Source: Tsukamurella paurometabola (lineage in GTDB: Bacteria > Actinomycetota > Actinomycetes > Mycobacteriales > Mycobacteriaceae). Taken from it: a stretch of DNA of 64,000 nt. The number at the start of each line of letters is the position of its first letter. The stretch's first letter is position 1. The notes under the pieces are model-generated. The model made no database searches. It was not told the origin of the DNA and worked only from the letters and a program-made list of their open reading frames with translations. The DNA lies in contig NZ_LR131273.1 of the NCBI RefSeq assembly GCF_900631615.1, positions 1,736,001-1,800,000 of the forward strand, read 5' to 3'. Of the stretch, positions 1 through 8,264 are shown piece by piece. A program made the position numbers and the translations under genes.

Positions 1-412
1 CCATCTGCTGCGCGAACAGCGCCGTCTGAATGCCGTGGAAGAGGCCCTCCAGCCAGCCGACCAGCTGGGCCTGCGCGATCCGCAGCTCCGCGTCGGACGG
101 CGTCGAATCGTCGGTGAACGGCAACGCGAGGCGCTCCAGCTCGGCCTGCAGATCGGGCGAGAGGCCGTCCTCGAGTTCCTTGATCGACGTCCGATGGATC
201 TCCTTGAGCCGGGCGCGGCTCGCCTCATCGAGCGGCGCGGCCCGCACCTCCTCCAGGAGCTGCTTGATCATCGTGCCGATTCGCATCACCTTCGCGGGCT
301 GTTCGACCATGCCGTGCAACTCCTCCGCGGCGTTGTCGGGTTCGTCCGCCCCGTCGGCGGCGCCGGTACCGGACCCTGCGGGAATGATCTCCACCTCGTT
401 GCGATCGCTCAT
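1..412 (-). CDS. bpa: Bacterial proteasome activator Bpa (partial)
   Basis: The frame opens at the ATG ending at 412 and runs off the left edge, so only the first 137 residues are visible. An acidic flexible start (MSDRNEVEIIPAG) leads into a helical core containing KVMRIGTMIKQLLEEVR near residues 42-58, then further helices rich in Glu and Leu. This is the DUF2587 family (Bpa/PafE, Rv3780 in M. tuberculosis), a ring-forming, ATP-independent activator that opens the 20S proteasome. The C-terminal docking tail lies outside the window. It is divergent from the gene at 483, the same arrangement as in M. tuberculosis near Rv3778c-Rv3780. Confidence 0.9.
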   Translation of the reverse strand, partial: MSDRNEVEIIPAGSGTGAADGADEPDNAAEELHGMVEQPAKVMRIGTMIKQLLEEVRAAPLDEASRARLKEIHRTSIKELEDGLSPDLQAELERLALPFTDDSTPSDAELRIAQAQLVGWLEGLFHGIQTALFAQQM

Positions 413-482
413 ACCACCATTCTGGCAGTCCCCCGCGGGCGGGCCACGGCGTCGTCAGCCCGGCGGTGTAATCTGCGTCCCA

Positions 483-1739
483 GTGAACACGTTCTCCGAA
501 GGCCAGGATGCACCCGGCCGGGCATCGACTGCGGTTGCGGTATCCGCATTCGACGTCGCCCGCGTCCGGGGGCTCTACCCTGCCCTGGGGGACGGGTGGA
601 TCCACTTCGATCCGCAGGCCGGGGCGCAGATCCCCGGTGCGGTGTCCTCAGCGGTGGCGAACGCCTTCCGCGGGTTCGTGAGCAACCCCTACGGCGTTTA
701 CGCTGCAGCTGCACATACGCGGTCGATCGTGCAGGCCGCGCGGGTCGCCGTCGCGGACCTGGTGAACGGCAAGCCCGAGGGGGTCGTGCTCGGGCCGAGC
801 CGCGAACAGCTGATCAACTCCCTCGCGGAGTCGCTGAGTGCGCGCCTGGGGCTCGGCTCGGAGATCGTGCTGTGCCGTCTGGACGACGACGCGAACCAGT
901 CGCCGTGGTTGCGGGTCGCCGACCGCGGCGGGGGACGGGTCCGGTGGGTCGAGGCCGATATCGAGACCGGCGAGGTCCCGGCGTGGCAGTTCGAGGAGCT
1001 GGCCGGGCCGAGCACGTCCGTGATCGCCGTGCCGTACGCCTCGTCGACCATCGGCACCGTCATCGATGTCGCCGCGGCCGCGCAGGCGGCGCACCGCGTG
1101 GGCGCCCTGCTGGTGGTGGATGCCACGAGCGCCGCACCGTACGAGCTGCTCGACATCGAGCGGCTCGGCGCGGATGTGCTGCTGGTCAGCGCCAACCGCT
1201 GGGGCGGCCCGCAGGTGGCCGCGATGGCTTTCCGGGATCCGTCGATCTTCGGCCGGCTCCGGGCCGTGAATCCCGACCGCAGTCTGACGGGGCCGGAGCG
1301 TTTCGAGCTCGGCGAGCACCAGTACGCCATGCTCGCGGGGTTCATCGCCTCGATCGATCACCTCGCGGGACTCGACGAGTCGTCGGTCGGCACGCGCCGG
1401 GACCGGCTGGAGCAGTCGATGTTCGGGCTGCGCCAGTACCAGCAGCGGCTCCTGTTCTACTTGCTCAACTCTCTGGCCTCCGCGCCGCAGGTGGCGATCA
1501 TCGGTCGTGCCGAACGGCGGGTGCCCACCGTCTCCTTCACGATGCCGGGTGTGCCGGCGGCCAAGGCCGCCAAACGCCTTGCCGACAACGGCGTGTGCGC
1601 CCTGTCGAACGTGCCGAGCCGCTACTTCGCCGGCCTGGGCGTCCCCGAGTACGGGGGCGCGGTCACCGTCGGCCTGGCTCCCTATTCGACCCCGTACGAC
1701 GTGGATCAGTTGGTCCGCGCCCTCGCCTCCCTGGGCTAG
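483..1739 (+). CDS. Class V aminotransferase / cysteine desulfurase-like protein (Rv3778c type)
   Basis: 418 residues from the GTG at 483; an open frame extends upstream, but it overlaps bpa antisense. The fold-type-I PLP enzyme pattern is clear: an N-terminal segment like SufS/CsdA, VVDATSAAPY in the middle (the PLP-binding Asp) and a C-terminal small domain ending VRALASLG. The strand that normally holds the Schiff-base lysine (SxHK in SufS) reads SANRWGGPQ, so no lysine is seen at that place. As I recall, the M. tuberculosis homologue Rv3778c also lacks it. Either the lysine is elsewhere or this is not a standard PLP enzyme. The gene is followed after 3 bases by the exporter gene at 1743. 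Confidence 0.85.
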   Translation: MNTFSEGQDAPGRASTAVAVSAFDVARVRGLYPALGDGWIHFDPQAGAQIPGAVSSAVANAFRGFVSNPYGVYAAAAHTRSIVQAARVAVADLVNGKPEGVVLGPSREQLINSLAESLSARLGLGSEIVLCRLDDDANQSPWLRVADRGGGRVRWVEADIETGEVPAWQFEELAGPSTSVIAVPYASSTIGTVIDVAAAAQAAHRVGALLVVDATSAAPYELLDIERLGADVLLVSANRWGGPQVAAMAFRDPSIFGRLRAVNPDRSLTGPERFELGEHQYAMLAGFIASIDHLAGLDESSVGTRRDRLEQSMFGLRQYQQRLLFYLLNSLASAPQVAIIGRAERRVPTVSFTMPGVPAAKAAKRLADNGVCALSNVPSRYFAGLGVPEYGGAVTVGLAPYSTPYDVDQLVRALASLG

Positions 1740-1742
1740 CCG

Positions 1743-2384
1743 GTGGACCCCGCGGCGCTGGCGGCCGCGTTCGGCGCGGGCATCCTCGCGGGCCTCGGTG
1801 CGGTTCTCCCGCTGGGCGCCGTCGGCGTGATGCTGTTGCACGAGGGCGCCGCCCGCGGGTGGCGGCGCGCCGTCCCCGCTGCCGCGGGCGTCGGCACCGC
1901 GGACCTGATCTTCGCCGTGCTGGCCCTGGCTGCCGGCTCGGTCCTGGCGCCGCTGGTCGCGCAGTGGGGGCGGTGGCCGGCCGCCGTCGGCGGCGTCCTC
2001 CTGCTCGTGGTCGCCGCGCTCATGGTGCGCACGGCGTTCCGGCCCGTCGCGGAGGAGTCCGACGGTGCGCGGCACGCCGGTTCCGGCGCGGGGTGGGCAC
2101 GGTTCGCGATGTTCTTCGGGCTGACCGCCGTGAATCCGTTCCCGCTGGTGTATTTCGGCGCCATCGCCGTCGGACTGGGGGAGGGGCTGCACCGGCCGCC
2201 GGTGGCGACGGCGTTCGCGATCGGCGTCGGATTCGCCTCGCTCGGGTGGAATCTCGTGCTCATCGGCCTGGGTGCGGTGCTGCGGGCGCGGTCGACGGCG
2301 CGGATGCGGCGGATCGTGACCGCGGTGGGCGGCGTCATCGTCGCGGTGTGCGCCGTCGTGATCCTGGTGACCGCCTTCGCCTGA
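1743..2384 (+). CDS. LysE/RhtB family exporter
   Basis: 213 residues with about six hydrophobic segments and the LysE-family beginning GILAGLGAVLPLGAVGVMLL. A conserved helix near residue 130 contains FFGLTAVNPFPLVYF, the NP-containing motif typical of LysE/RhtB amino-acid exporters. The GTG start at 1743 lies 3 bases after the preceding stop, so the two genes are probably co-transcribed. It should be a cytoplasmic-membrane exporter of an amino acid or a similar small metabolite. The substrate cannot be read from the sequence. It converges on the gene ending at 2390. Confidence 0.8.
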   Translation: MDPAALAAAFGAGILAGLGAVLPLGAVGVMLLHEGAARGWRRAVPAAAGVGTADLIFAVLALAAGSVLAPLVAQWGRWPAAVGGVLLLVVAALMVRTAFRPVAEESDGARHAGSGAGWARFAMFFGLTAVNPFPLVYFGAIAVGLGEGLHRPPVATAFAIGVGFASLGWNLVLIGLGAVLRARSTARMRRIVTAVGGVIVAVCAVVILVTAFA

Positions 2385-2389
2385 TCCGG

Positions 2390-3379
2390 TCAGCCGCCGA
2401 TCGCGGTGCGGTACTCCTCGGACTCGAAGAACGGGGTGAGGCGGCGCCGCAGCAGGTCCTCGATGACGCCGCGTTCGTCCAGCGTCGCGATGACGGGCGG
2501 ACCGAAGCGCAGCGCCTCCTCGATCATGTCCTCGCGGCCAACGCCCAGCTCGGCGAGCAGTTCGTACAGCGACGTGTCGCCGTACTTGTCGAAGACGTGG
2601 TCGATGCCCTCGTCGAGGAGCGCGCGGAAGTAGTCGGTGTCGCGGAAGGTGCGCCAGAACTCGAAGATCAGCACCACCACGTCCTCGACATCGCCGTCGG
2701 TGAGCACCCCGCGGTACTCGGCGACGGCGCTCTCGCGGTGCTGGCGCCAGAAGTCGCGGACGGCATCGGCGAGGGTCTCGTCGCCCTCGGCGGCGACCCG
2801 GCGCAGGGCGAACCGCACACCGTGACGGGCGGCGGCATCGGCGCGCTGACCGAGCGCCGGGAGCGCCGGGCGGAGGGCGCGGGCCGCGGCTCCGGCGACG
2901 GTGCGGGTCACCGCGTTCCGGGCGAGCGCACGGCTCGCGTCGTCCGCCGCGGACGACGCCGCGGCGTGCAGGACCGAGGCCACTGCGTCCTCGGTGACAG
3001 GACTCTCCGAAAGGGCCTGCAGCACCCGGCCGGTGAGGTCCATCTCCGTCACGGTGGTCAGCAGGTTCTCGAAGCTGCGGCTGTCGATCACCTCGTCGAG
3101 GCGGGTGGTGTCGTTGACGGTGTGCCGGTACAGGCGGCCGGCGATCTCCCCGACGAGCTCGGGAATCGCGCCCTCGACCGGGACCTGCACGGCGTACTTC
3201 GCGGCGACGGCCTTGATCATGTCGGGCGTGACGGCCTCGGCCAGGGTCAGCTCGGAGGCGACGGCGAGCGCGTGGTCCACCTCGTCGATGACCAACGAGT
3301 GGTAGGCGGTATCGCGGAGTTGCTTGCGCGCGAAGGCGATCTGTGCCTCGAGAAGGCGGGTGGCGAGGTCGTCGATCAT
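2390..3379 (-). CDS. Conserved hypothetical protein, helical
   Basis: 329 residues, starting at the ATG at 3379, whose ATGA overlaps the stop of the upstream oxidoreductase gene by 4 bases. The protein is almost all helix, with no signal peptide or membrane segment. It is rich in Ala, Asp, Glu and Arg, with phrases such as VVLIFEFWRTFRDTDYFRAL near the middle of the second half. I do not recognise a domain. The overlap implies translational coupling with the quinone oxidoreductase, and this pairing is its only functional clue. Confidence 0.8.
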   Translation of the reverse strand: MIDDLATRLLEAQIAFARKQLRDTAYHSLVIDEVDHALAVASELTLAEAVTPDMIKAVAAKYAVQVPVEGAIPELVGEIAGRLYRHTVNDTTRLDEVIDSRSFENLLTTVTEMDLTGRVLQALSESPVTEDAVASVLHAAASSAADDASRALARNAVTRTVAGAAARALRPALPALGQRADAAARHGVRFALRRVAAEGDETLADAVRDFWRQHRESAVAEYRGVLTDGDVEDVVVLIFEFWRTFRDTDYFRALLDEGIDHVFDKYGDTSLYELLAELGVGREDMIEEALRFGPPVIATLDERGVIEDLLRRRLTPFFESEEYRTAIGG

Positions 3380-4341
3380 GGGGTCAGGAGCACCTTTCCG
3401 ACGGACTCGGGGGAGTTCAGGAGGTCGTGGGCGGCGGCCGCGTCGGTGAGGGGGAGCCGCGCGGAGACGACGGGGCGCACGGCGCCGTCGGTGAGGAGGG
3501 GCCAGACCTGTGCGCGGACCGCGGCCACTACCTCGGCCTTGCTGTGCGGCCCGGTCGCGGGGCGACCCCGGAGGTTCGTGGCGCTGACCCGGCCCCGCTT
3601 CGCCAGCAGCGCACCGATGTTCAGCATTCCTTCGACGCCGCCCTGCATGCCGATGATCACGAGCCGGCCGTGCGGGGCGAGGGCATCGATGTTGCGGGGC
3701 AGGTACTTCGCGCCCATGATGTCGAGGATCACGTCGGCCCGGTCCCGCAGGATCTCTGCGAAATCCTCGTCGTGGTAGTCGATCACGATGTCGGCGCCCA
3801 GCTCGCGGCAGCGCTGCGCCTTGTACTCCGATCCGACGGTGACGGCCACCGTCGCGCCGAGGGCCTTGCCGAGCTGGATCGCGTGAGTGCCGATGCCGCT
3901 GCCGCCGCCGTGGATCAGGAGCGTCTCGCCGGCGCGCAGGCCGGCCTCGGTGACGACGTTGGAGTGAACGGTGCAGGCGACCTCGGGGAGCGCCGCCGCA
4001 TCGACGAGCGAGACGGCGGCGGGGACCGGCAGGCACTGGGTGGCGGGCGCGATCGCGTACTCGGCGTAGCCGCCGCCGGCTAGGAGCGCGCACACCTCGT
4101 CGCCCACGGCGATGCCTTCGACCTCCGGTCCGACGGCGTCGACGGTGCCGGAGACTTCGAGGCCGAGGATCGGGCTGGCCCCGGGCGGCGGCGGGTAGAG
4201 GCCGCGGCGCTGCATGAGGTCGGCGCGGTTGACCGCGGTCGCGGCGACCGCGATCCGTACCTCCCCGGGCCCGGGATCGGGAATCGGGAGGTCGATGAGC
4301 CGCAGGTCCTGCGTGGTTTCGTCGACGCCGATCGCCCTCAT
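3376..4341 (-). CDS. NAD(P)H quinone oxidoreductase, zinc-independent MDR family
   Basis: 321 residues with the medium-chain dehydrogenase layout. An N-terminal GroES-like domain has GLEVSGTVDAVG near residue 62. The Rossmann nucleotide-binding motif is HGGGSGIGTHAIQL at about 143-156, and the C-terminus ends SVGKVLLTP. The structural and catalytic zinc-ligand cysteine clusters of alcohol dehydrogenases are absent, which fits quinone oxidoreductases of the TP53I3/PIG3 type (Rv3777 in M. tuberculosis). The start at 4341 is the natural MRAIGVDET start. It is the first gene of a two-gene operon with the helical protein downstream. Confidence 0.88.
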   Translation of the reverse strand: MRAIGVDETTQDLRLIDLPIPDPGPGEVRIAVAATAVNRADLMQRRGLYPPPPGASPILGLEVSGTVDAVGPEVEGIAVGDEVCALLAGGGYAEYAIAPATQCLPVPAAVSLVDAAALPEVACTVHSNVVTEAGLRAGETLLIHGGGSGIGTHAIQLGKALGATVAVTVGSEYKAQRCRELGADIVIDYHDEDFAEILRDRADVILDIMGAKYLPRNIDALAPHGRLVIIGMQGGVEGMLNIGALLAKRGRVSATNLRGRPATGPHSKAEVVAAVRAQVWPLLTDGAVRPVVSARLPLTDAAAAHDLLNSPESVGKVLLTP

Positions 4342-4492
4342 GGTTCATGGGTAGCACACCGGGCGCGGCCGTCGCGCGGGCTGTGGTGTCGGTCCCGGCT
4401 TCGCGAGAATGCGGCAGCGAGGAGCTCCTTGTGCTAGAAGTGAGTGAATATTCTGTTACTTGATCTGTTGGCGTGTTCGGGAGGAGGCCCTG

Positions 4493-4567
4493 ATGGAGCG
4501 GGGTGATCCGGTGCTCGACGGCGAGACCGTTCGCCTCGAGCGCGCCTTCCGCACGGCCCCGCGCTAG
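4493..4567 (+). CDS. Possible 24-residue leader ORF before the thiolase
   Basis: ATG at 4493 follows a strong Shine-Dalgarno (GAGGAGG, 6 bases upstream) and encodes 24 residues (MERGDPVLDGETVRLERAFR plus TAPR) ending at TAG 4565-4567. It ends 32 bases before the thiolase start. A perfect GAATATTC palindrome lies upstream at 4446-4453 and might be part of an operator or promoter. The peptide resembles nothing I know. It could be a regulatory leader or an accident. The rest of the 4342-4599 interval holds nothing else I can name. Confidence 0.3.
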   Translation: MERGDPVLDGETVRLERAFRTAPR

Positions 4568-4599
4568 TCCGTACGACCTGACACCGAAAGAGGACCGCT

Positions 4600-5775
4600 A
4601 TGACCGACGCCGTCATCGTCGACATCGTCCGCACCCCGTCCGGCAAGGGCAAGCCCGGAGGCGCCCTGCACCCCGTCCACCCCGTCGACCTGTTCGCGGG
4701 CGTCATCTCCGCCCTCGTCGAGCGGAACGACCTCGATCCCGCCCTCGTCGAGGACGTGATCGGCGGGTGTGTCCAGCAGGTGGGGGATCAGGCGCTCAAC
4801 ATCGCGCGGGTCGCCGCGCTCACCGCCGGGCTCCCGATCGAGGTGCCCGGCACCACGATCGATCGGCAGTGCGGATCGTCGCAGCAGGCAGCGCATTTCG
4901 CGGCGCAGGGCGTGATCGCCGGCGCGTACGACGTGGTGATCGCCGGCGGCGTCGAGTCCATGAGCCGCGTGCCCATGGGCACCAGCCCCACCGGGGGCGC
5001 GCCCTTCGCGCCGCTCGCCGCCCGCTTCCCGAGCCTGCCGCACCAGGGCATCGGCGCCGAGTTGCTCGCCGCGCGAGGCAAGTTCGACCGCGAGGCACTC
5101 GACGCGTTCGCCGCCGAATCGCACCGCCGGGCCGCGGCGACGCAGGCCGCCGGCGGCTTCGACCGGGAGATCGTGCCCGTCGCGCTGCCCGACGGTGGAG
5201 TGCACGCCGTCGACGAGACCGTGCGCGGCTCGACCACCGCGGAGGGGCTGGGCGGTCTCAAGCCCGCCTTCGCCGATCCTCGGTTCGCGGAGCGGTACCC
5301 CGAGATCGACTGGTCGATCACGCCGGGCAACTCGTCGCCGCTCACCGACGGTGCCTCCGCCGCGCTCATCATGAGCGCCGAGAAGGCTGAGGCCCTGGGC
5401 CTGGCCCCGCGGGCCCGGTTCCACGCCTTCTCCGTGGTCGGCTCCGACCCCGAGGTGATGCTCAGCGGCCCGATCCCCGCGACGCACAAGGTGCTCGCCC
5501 GCGCGGGCCTGCGCGCCGACGACATCGACGCCTTCGAGGTGAACGAGGCCTTCGCCTCGGTGCCGATGGCCTGGGCCGCCGAGTTCGACGTCGACCCCGC
5601 GCGCCTGAACCCGCGCGGCGGCGCCATCGCGCTGGGCCACCCGCTCGGCGCGTCGGGCACTCGACTGCTGGCGACGCTGGTCAACCACCTCGAGCAGACC
5701 GGCGGCCGCTACGGCCTGCAGACGATGTGCGAGGGCAACGGCATGGCGAACGGCACCGTCATCGAGCGTCTCTGA
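4600..5775 (+). CDS. Acetyl-CoA acetyltransferase (thiolase), FadA family
   Basis: 391 residues, the usual thiolase length. The nucleophilic cysteine is C91 in DRQCGSSQQ, NEAFAS follows in the second half, the catalytic His is H347 in GGAIALGHPLGASG, and the second active-site Cys is C377 in CEGNGMANG. All four signature regions are intact. The enzyme should carry out thiolytic cleavage or condensation of 3-ketoacyl-CoA. The sequence looks closer to the FadA/FadA6-like degradative thiolases than to FadB-bound subunits, but chain-length or steroid preference is not readable. It stands alone, followed by the tRNA-Ser gene. The start is preceded by GAAAGAGGACCGCT. Confidence 0.9.
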   Translation: MTDAVIVDIVRTPSGKGKPGGALHPVHPVDLFAGVISALVERNDLDPALVEDVIGGCVQQVGDQALNIARVAALTAGLPIEVPGTTIDRQCGSSQQAAHFAAQGVIAGAYDVVIAGGVESMSRVPMGTSPTGGAPFAPLAARFPSLPHQGIGAELLAARGKFDREALDAFAAESHRRAAATQAAGGFDREIVPVALPDGGVHAVDETVRGSTTAEGLGGLKPAFADPRFAERYPEIDWSITPGNSSPLTDGASAALIMSAEKAEALGLAPRARFHAFSVVGSDPEVMLSGPIPATHKVLARAGLRADDIDAFEVNEAFASVPMAWAAEFDVDPARLNPRGGAIALGHPLGASGTRLLATLVNHLEQTGGRYGLQTMCEGNGMANGTVIERL

Positions 5776-5815
5776 GCGGTGAGCCCCTGGTGAGTCCGGT
5801 ATCGTACGGCGCTAG

Positions 5816-5900
5816 GGAAGCGTGGCAGAGCGGCCGAATGCACTCGCCTTGAAAGCGAGCGTCCTTAACCGGACCGGGGGTTCAAATCCCTCCGCTTCCG
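5816..5900 (+). tRNA. tRNA-Ser(TGA), integration target
   Basis: The acceptor stem GGAAGCG (5816-5822) pairs with CGCTTCC (5893-5899), followed by discriminator G. The anticodon stem-loop contains CCTTGAAAG with anticodon TGA. The long variable arm GTCC...GGAC is typical of serine tRNAs, and the T arm is GGGGG TTCAAAT CCCTC. CCA is not encoded (GCAGG follows). The 3' half also serves as attL of the element that begins here, and the tRNA stays intact after insertion. Confidence 0.95.
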
Positions 5901-5903
5901 CAG
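5848..5903 (+). repeat. attL: tRNA-Ser 3' half
   Basis: Bases 5848-5862 (CTTGAAAGCGAGCGT) and 5882-5903 are identical to 34780-34794 and 34814-34835. The 19 bases between the blocks cover the variable arm and part of the T stem, and they differ. Sequence identity ends a few bases after the CCG of the acceptor stem (CAGGTCAGAGG here, CAGTTCGGAGG at the right end). Confidence 0.88.
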
Positions 5904-6046
5904 GTCAGAGGCGGTTTCTAGGAGCATGACAGTGCTCCTGGGAACCGCCCGATGACCCAGATTGACCCATACGTCTGGGATTGACCCACGGCGTGTCGTG
6001 GCCATCGGCTGGCTCTACCTTCGATTTCGGAGTTAAGTGCCGCGCC

Positions 6047-7288
6047 ATGGCCAGAAGACCTGACTACGTCCGCCGCGTTGAGACCGGCGATGGTGTCCGC
6101 TACGAGGTGCGTATCCACGCGCAGCGCGCGGACGGCTCCCGGTTCCAGAAGAAGCGTCGGTTCACGACCGTCGAAGACGCTGTGAAGTGGCACAGCTCGA
6201 TCACCGCCGAGGTGTCCGCAGGCACGCACATCGCTCCCTCTGATCTCACTGTTCGCGTGGCGTGCGAGACGTGGCTGGCGGGCAAGAGGATCAAGCCCAC
6301 GACGCGCGACGCGTACACCGCCGCACTGGCCCCCGTCATCGAGACGTACGGCGACCAGCTGGTGCAGAAGATCGTGAAGGCTGACGTTGAGGCGCTGGTC
6401 GCCGAGCTGTCTGCTGGAACAGGCCCGCGCGGCGCCTGGAAGCGCACCTCGATCAACCCCATGCTGGCGCGGTGGCGCAGCGTGTGGAAAGACCTGCACG
6501 CGCAGGGCATCTTGCCGCGCAACGTCGTGGCGCTCGTCGAACCGTTGCGGAAGCCGCACGGCCAGCTGGAGCTCCAGCTCGACGGCGTACTCACCGAGGC
6601 CGAGGTCGAGCAGCTCGTCGCCGCGCACGTACCCCGGCCCGAGCCGGAGGGAGCGACCCGTCTCGAGCGCGCGGAACTAACACATGCCGCGCACCGTGAA
6701 CTGTTCCTGCACCTGGCGCTTCTCGGGCTCCGCCGCGCGGAGGTTTCTGGCTTGCGGTGGAGCGCGATCGACCTCGACGCCGACGCTCCCACGTTGACCG
6801 TTGCGGCCACACGGGTGCAGACGCGCGGGGGAGTGGTCGAGCAGGCCGATGCGAAGACCATGAGCTCGGCGCGGACGCTCACCCTGCCTCCGCATCTGCT
6901 CCCGATCCTCCGGCGGGTGCGGAAAGAGCAGCGGGAGATGCGCCTGGCGCTGGGGGAGCAGTGGCACGGTCCGGACGACGGGTACGTGGTCGCGCTCGAT
7001 GACGGACGCCCCGCAGCTCCCGGCACCTTGAACTCCTGGTGGACACGTTCTCTGAAGCACGCTGGACTGCCGCATCGCCGGCTGCACGACGCTCGGCACA
7101 CCGCCGCGACGCTGCTGCACCTGCGCGGGGCGCCAACCGCGACCGTGGCCGCCTGGCTCGGCCACGCCGACGGAGTCCTGGCCATGCGCACGTACGCGCA
7201 CACCAGCAAGGACTCTCTCGCGGCGGCGGCGGCGCTCCTCAACATCGGGCCGAACAAGGACGGAGGAGACGCCGTAGAAGGTGGATAG
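6047..7288 (+). CDS. int: Tyrosine site-specific integrase
   Basis: 413 residues. An N-terminal Arm-DNA-binding-like region is followed by a SAM-like core-binding domain (residues about 60-165) and a catalytic domain. Catalytic residues visible are the first Arg in LGLRRAEVSGLRW, the HxxR box in LHDARHTAATLLHL, the GHAD histidine and the nucleophilic Tyr in MRTYAHTS. ATG 6047 (MARRPDYVRR) is chosen because the domain begins there; the open upstream frame from 5981 has no recognisable content. It should catalyse integration and excision at the tRNA-Ser 3' end. L5-type integrases of this class need mIHF, and the element encodes its own mIHF paralogue at 10119. Confidence 0.93.
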   Translation: MARRPDYVRRVETGDGVRYEVRIHAQRADGSRFQKKRRFTTVEDAVKWHSSITAEVSAGTHIAPSDLTVRVACETWLAGKRIKPTTRDAYTAALAPVIETYGDQLVQKIVKADVEALVAELSAGTGPRGAWKRTSINPMLARWRSVWKDLHAQGILPRNVVALVEPLRKPHGQLELQLDGVLTEAEVEQLVAAHVPRPEPEGATRLERAELTHAAHRELFLHLALLGLRRAEVSGLRWSAIDLDADAPTLTVAATRVQTRGGVVEQADAKTMSSARTLTLPPHLLPILRRVRKEQREMRLALGEQWHGPDDGYVVALDDGRPAAPGTLNSWWTRSLKHAGLPHRRLHDARHTAATLLHLRGAPTATVAAWLGHADGVLAMRTYAHTSKDSLAAAAALLNIGPNKDGGDAVEGG

Positions 7289-7361
7289 CAAATCTAAGGA
7301 ACACGGCGTGTCGTGATCGACGCCTTGGACGAAACCCTGAAGCCACGTAGAAAGTCCGCCC

Positions 7362-7682
7362 ATGACGAACCAGCAGATGAACCCCGAGATCGCCCAGGCG
7401 ATCGCCACACTCCTCGCCGCCGCTCAGGCACCGGCCCCGCAGCCCGACCAGACCCAGCGCAAGGCGCTGTACACCGTCCCGGAGGCCCAGGCGCTGCTCC
7501 GGATGAGCAAGGCCTGGGTGTACCGCGAAATCCAGCAGGGACGCCTGCCGGCCGTGCAGCTCGGCAGGCGCCGGATGATTCCCGCCGCTGCGATCGACGC
7601 GCTCCTCGCAGGCGCCCCGACGGGGACGGAGGCCGCAGACGCGGTCGTGATGCGGGACCGGTACCTCCGAGACGCTGCTTAG
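7362..7682 (+). CDS. Excisionase-family HTH_17 DNA-binding protein
   Basis: 106 residues. A flexible Ala/Pro/Gln-rich N-terminus leads to a MerR/HTH_17-type winged helix: YTVPEAQALLRMSKAWVYREI, then GRLPAVQLGRRRMIPAAAIDALL, at about residues 38-85. This is the usual fold of excisionases and plasmid/phage regulators (RDFs) next to integrases. Its position as second gene of the element suggests it directs excision or controls the early operon. A second, shorter protein of the same fold is encoded near attR (34383-34580). Confidence 0.82.
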   Translation: MTNQQMNPEIAQAIATLLAAAQAPAPQPDQTQRKALYTVPEAQALLRMSKAWVYREIQQGRLPAVQLGRRRMIPAAAIDALLAGAPTGTEAADAVVMRDRYLRDAA

Positions 7683-7779
7683 CCGACCCGCACGGTGCCG
7701 CATCCGCCCAGGCAGCGGGTGCTGCGCCGCGCGGCGCCGGACCAGCCGCGATCCCACCCCCGCAACGAAGGAGAACAAC

Positions 7780-8163
7780 ATGTCCGCTCCCACTGCCGAC
7801 TACGCCGCACTGCTCGCCACCGGAACCTTCGACGACTTGCTGGACCGCGACGACGAGCGCGTCGCCGTCGAGTCGCTCACCGAGGCGACCGGGGACGCAT
7901 TCGAGGCCGCCGCGCCTGCCATCACCGCCGCGCTTGCGGAACGCCGGGCCTCCCTCGCCGCTCGGGGCGAGGCGATCGGCTACCTCGGCGTGATCGTGCA
8001 CCTGCCAGATGGCGGTACCCACGTGCACCCCGGCCAGCGCGTCACGACTGTCGGACCCGACGGACTGCAGCTCGCGGGCGAGGGACAGGGCGACGGTCTG
8101 CCGACGACCTACTTCCCCGGCGACTGGACCAGCGTCGAAATCTTCAACCCGACACGCGCCTGA
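7780..8163 (+). CDS. Hypothetical early-operon protein
   Basis: 127 residues with a strong ribosome site (GAAGGAGAACAAC) before ATG 7780. The N-terminal half is helical and acidic (FDDLLDRDDERVAVESL, then repeated Ala/Glu). The C-terminal half has beta-strand character with HLPDGGTHVHPGQRVTTVG. There is no signal peptide and I recognise no family. The 100-base spacers before this gene and before the next one share the segment CCGACCCGCAC, and both end in CAACGAA followed by a Shine-Dalgarno, so the two intergenic units look related. Confidence 0.7.
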   Translation: MSAPTADYAALLATGTFDDLLDRDDERVAVESLTEATGDAFEAAAPAITAALAERRASLAARGEAIGYLGVIVHLPDGGTHVHPGQRVTTVGPDGLQLAGEGQGDGLPTTYFPGDWTSVEIFNPTRA

Positions 8164-8180
8164 CCCGACCCGCACAGTCC

Positions 8181-8201
8181 GGCACAGCCCCGCGCTGTGC
8201 C
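8181..8201. terminator. Hairpin between early-operon genes (attenuator?)
   Basis: GGCACAGC (8181-8188) and GCTGTGCC (8194-8201) form a perfect 8-base-pair stem with a 5-base loop, 18 bases after the stop of the 127-residue protein. No U-run follows, so it may be a weak terminator, an mRNA processing site or a protein target rather than a full terminator. Confidence 0.45.
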
Positions 8202-8264
8202 AGGCCGCGGGGGCCGGAGCTGCCCGAACCCTGAACCTGAACAGCCAACGAAACGGAGACCACC

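Noticed and set aside
35-3778. Very long plus-strand open frame covering the first genes
   Set aside because: Arg/Gly/Pro-rich shadow of the real genes in other frames; no start signal or domain.
6100-7257. Antisense frame under the integrase
   Set aside because: Cys/Arg/Ser-rich shadow of an intact integrase.
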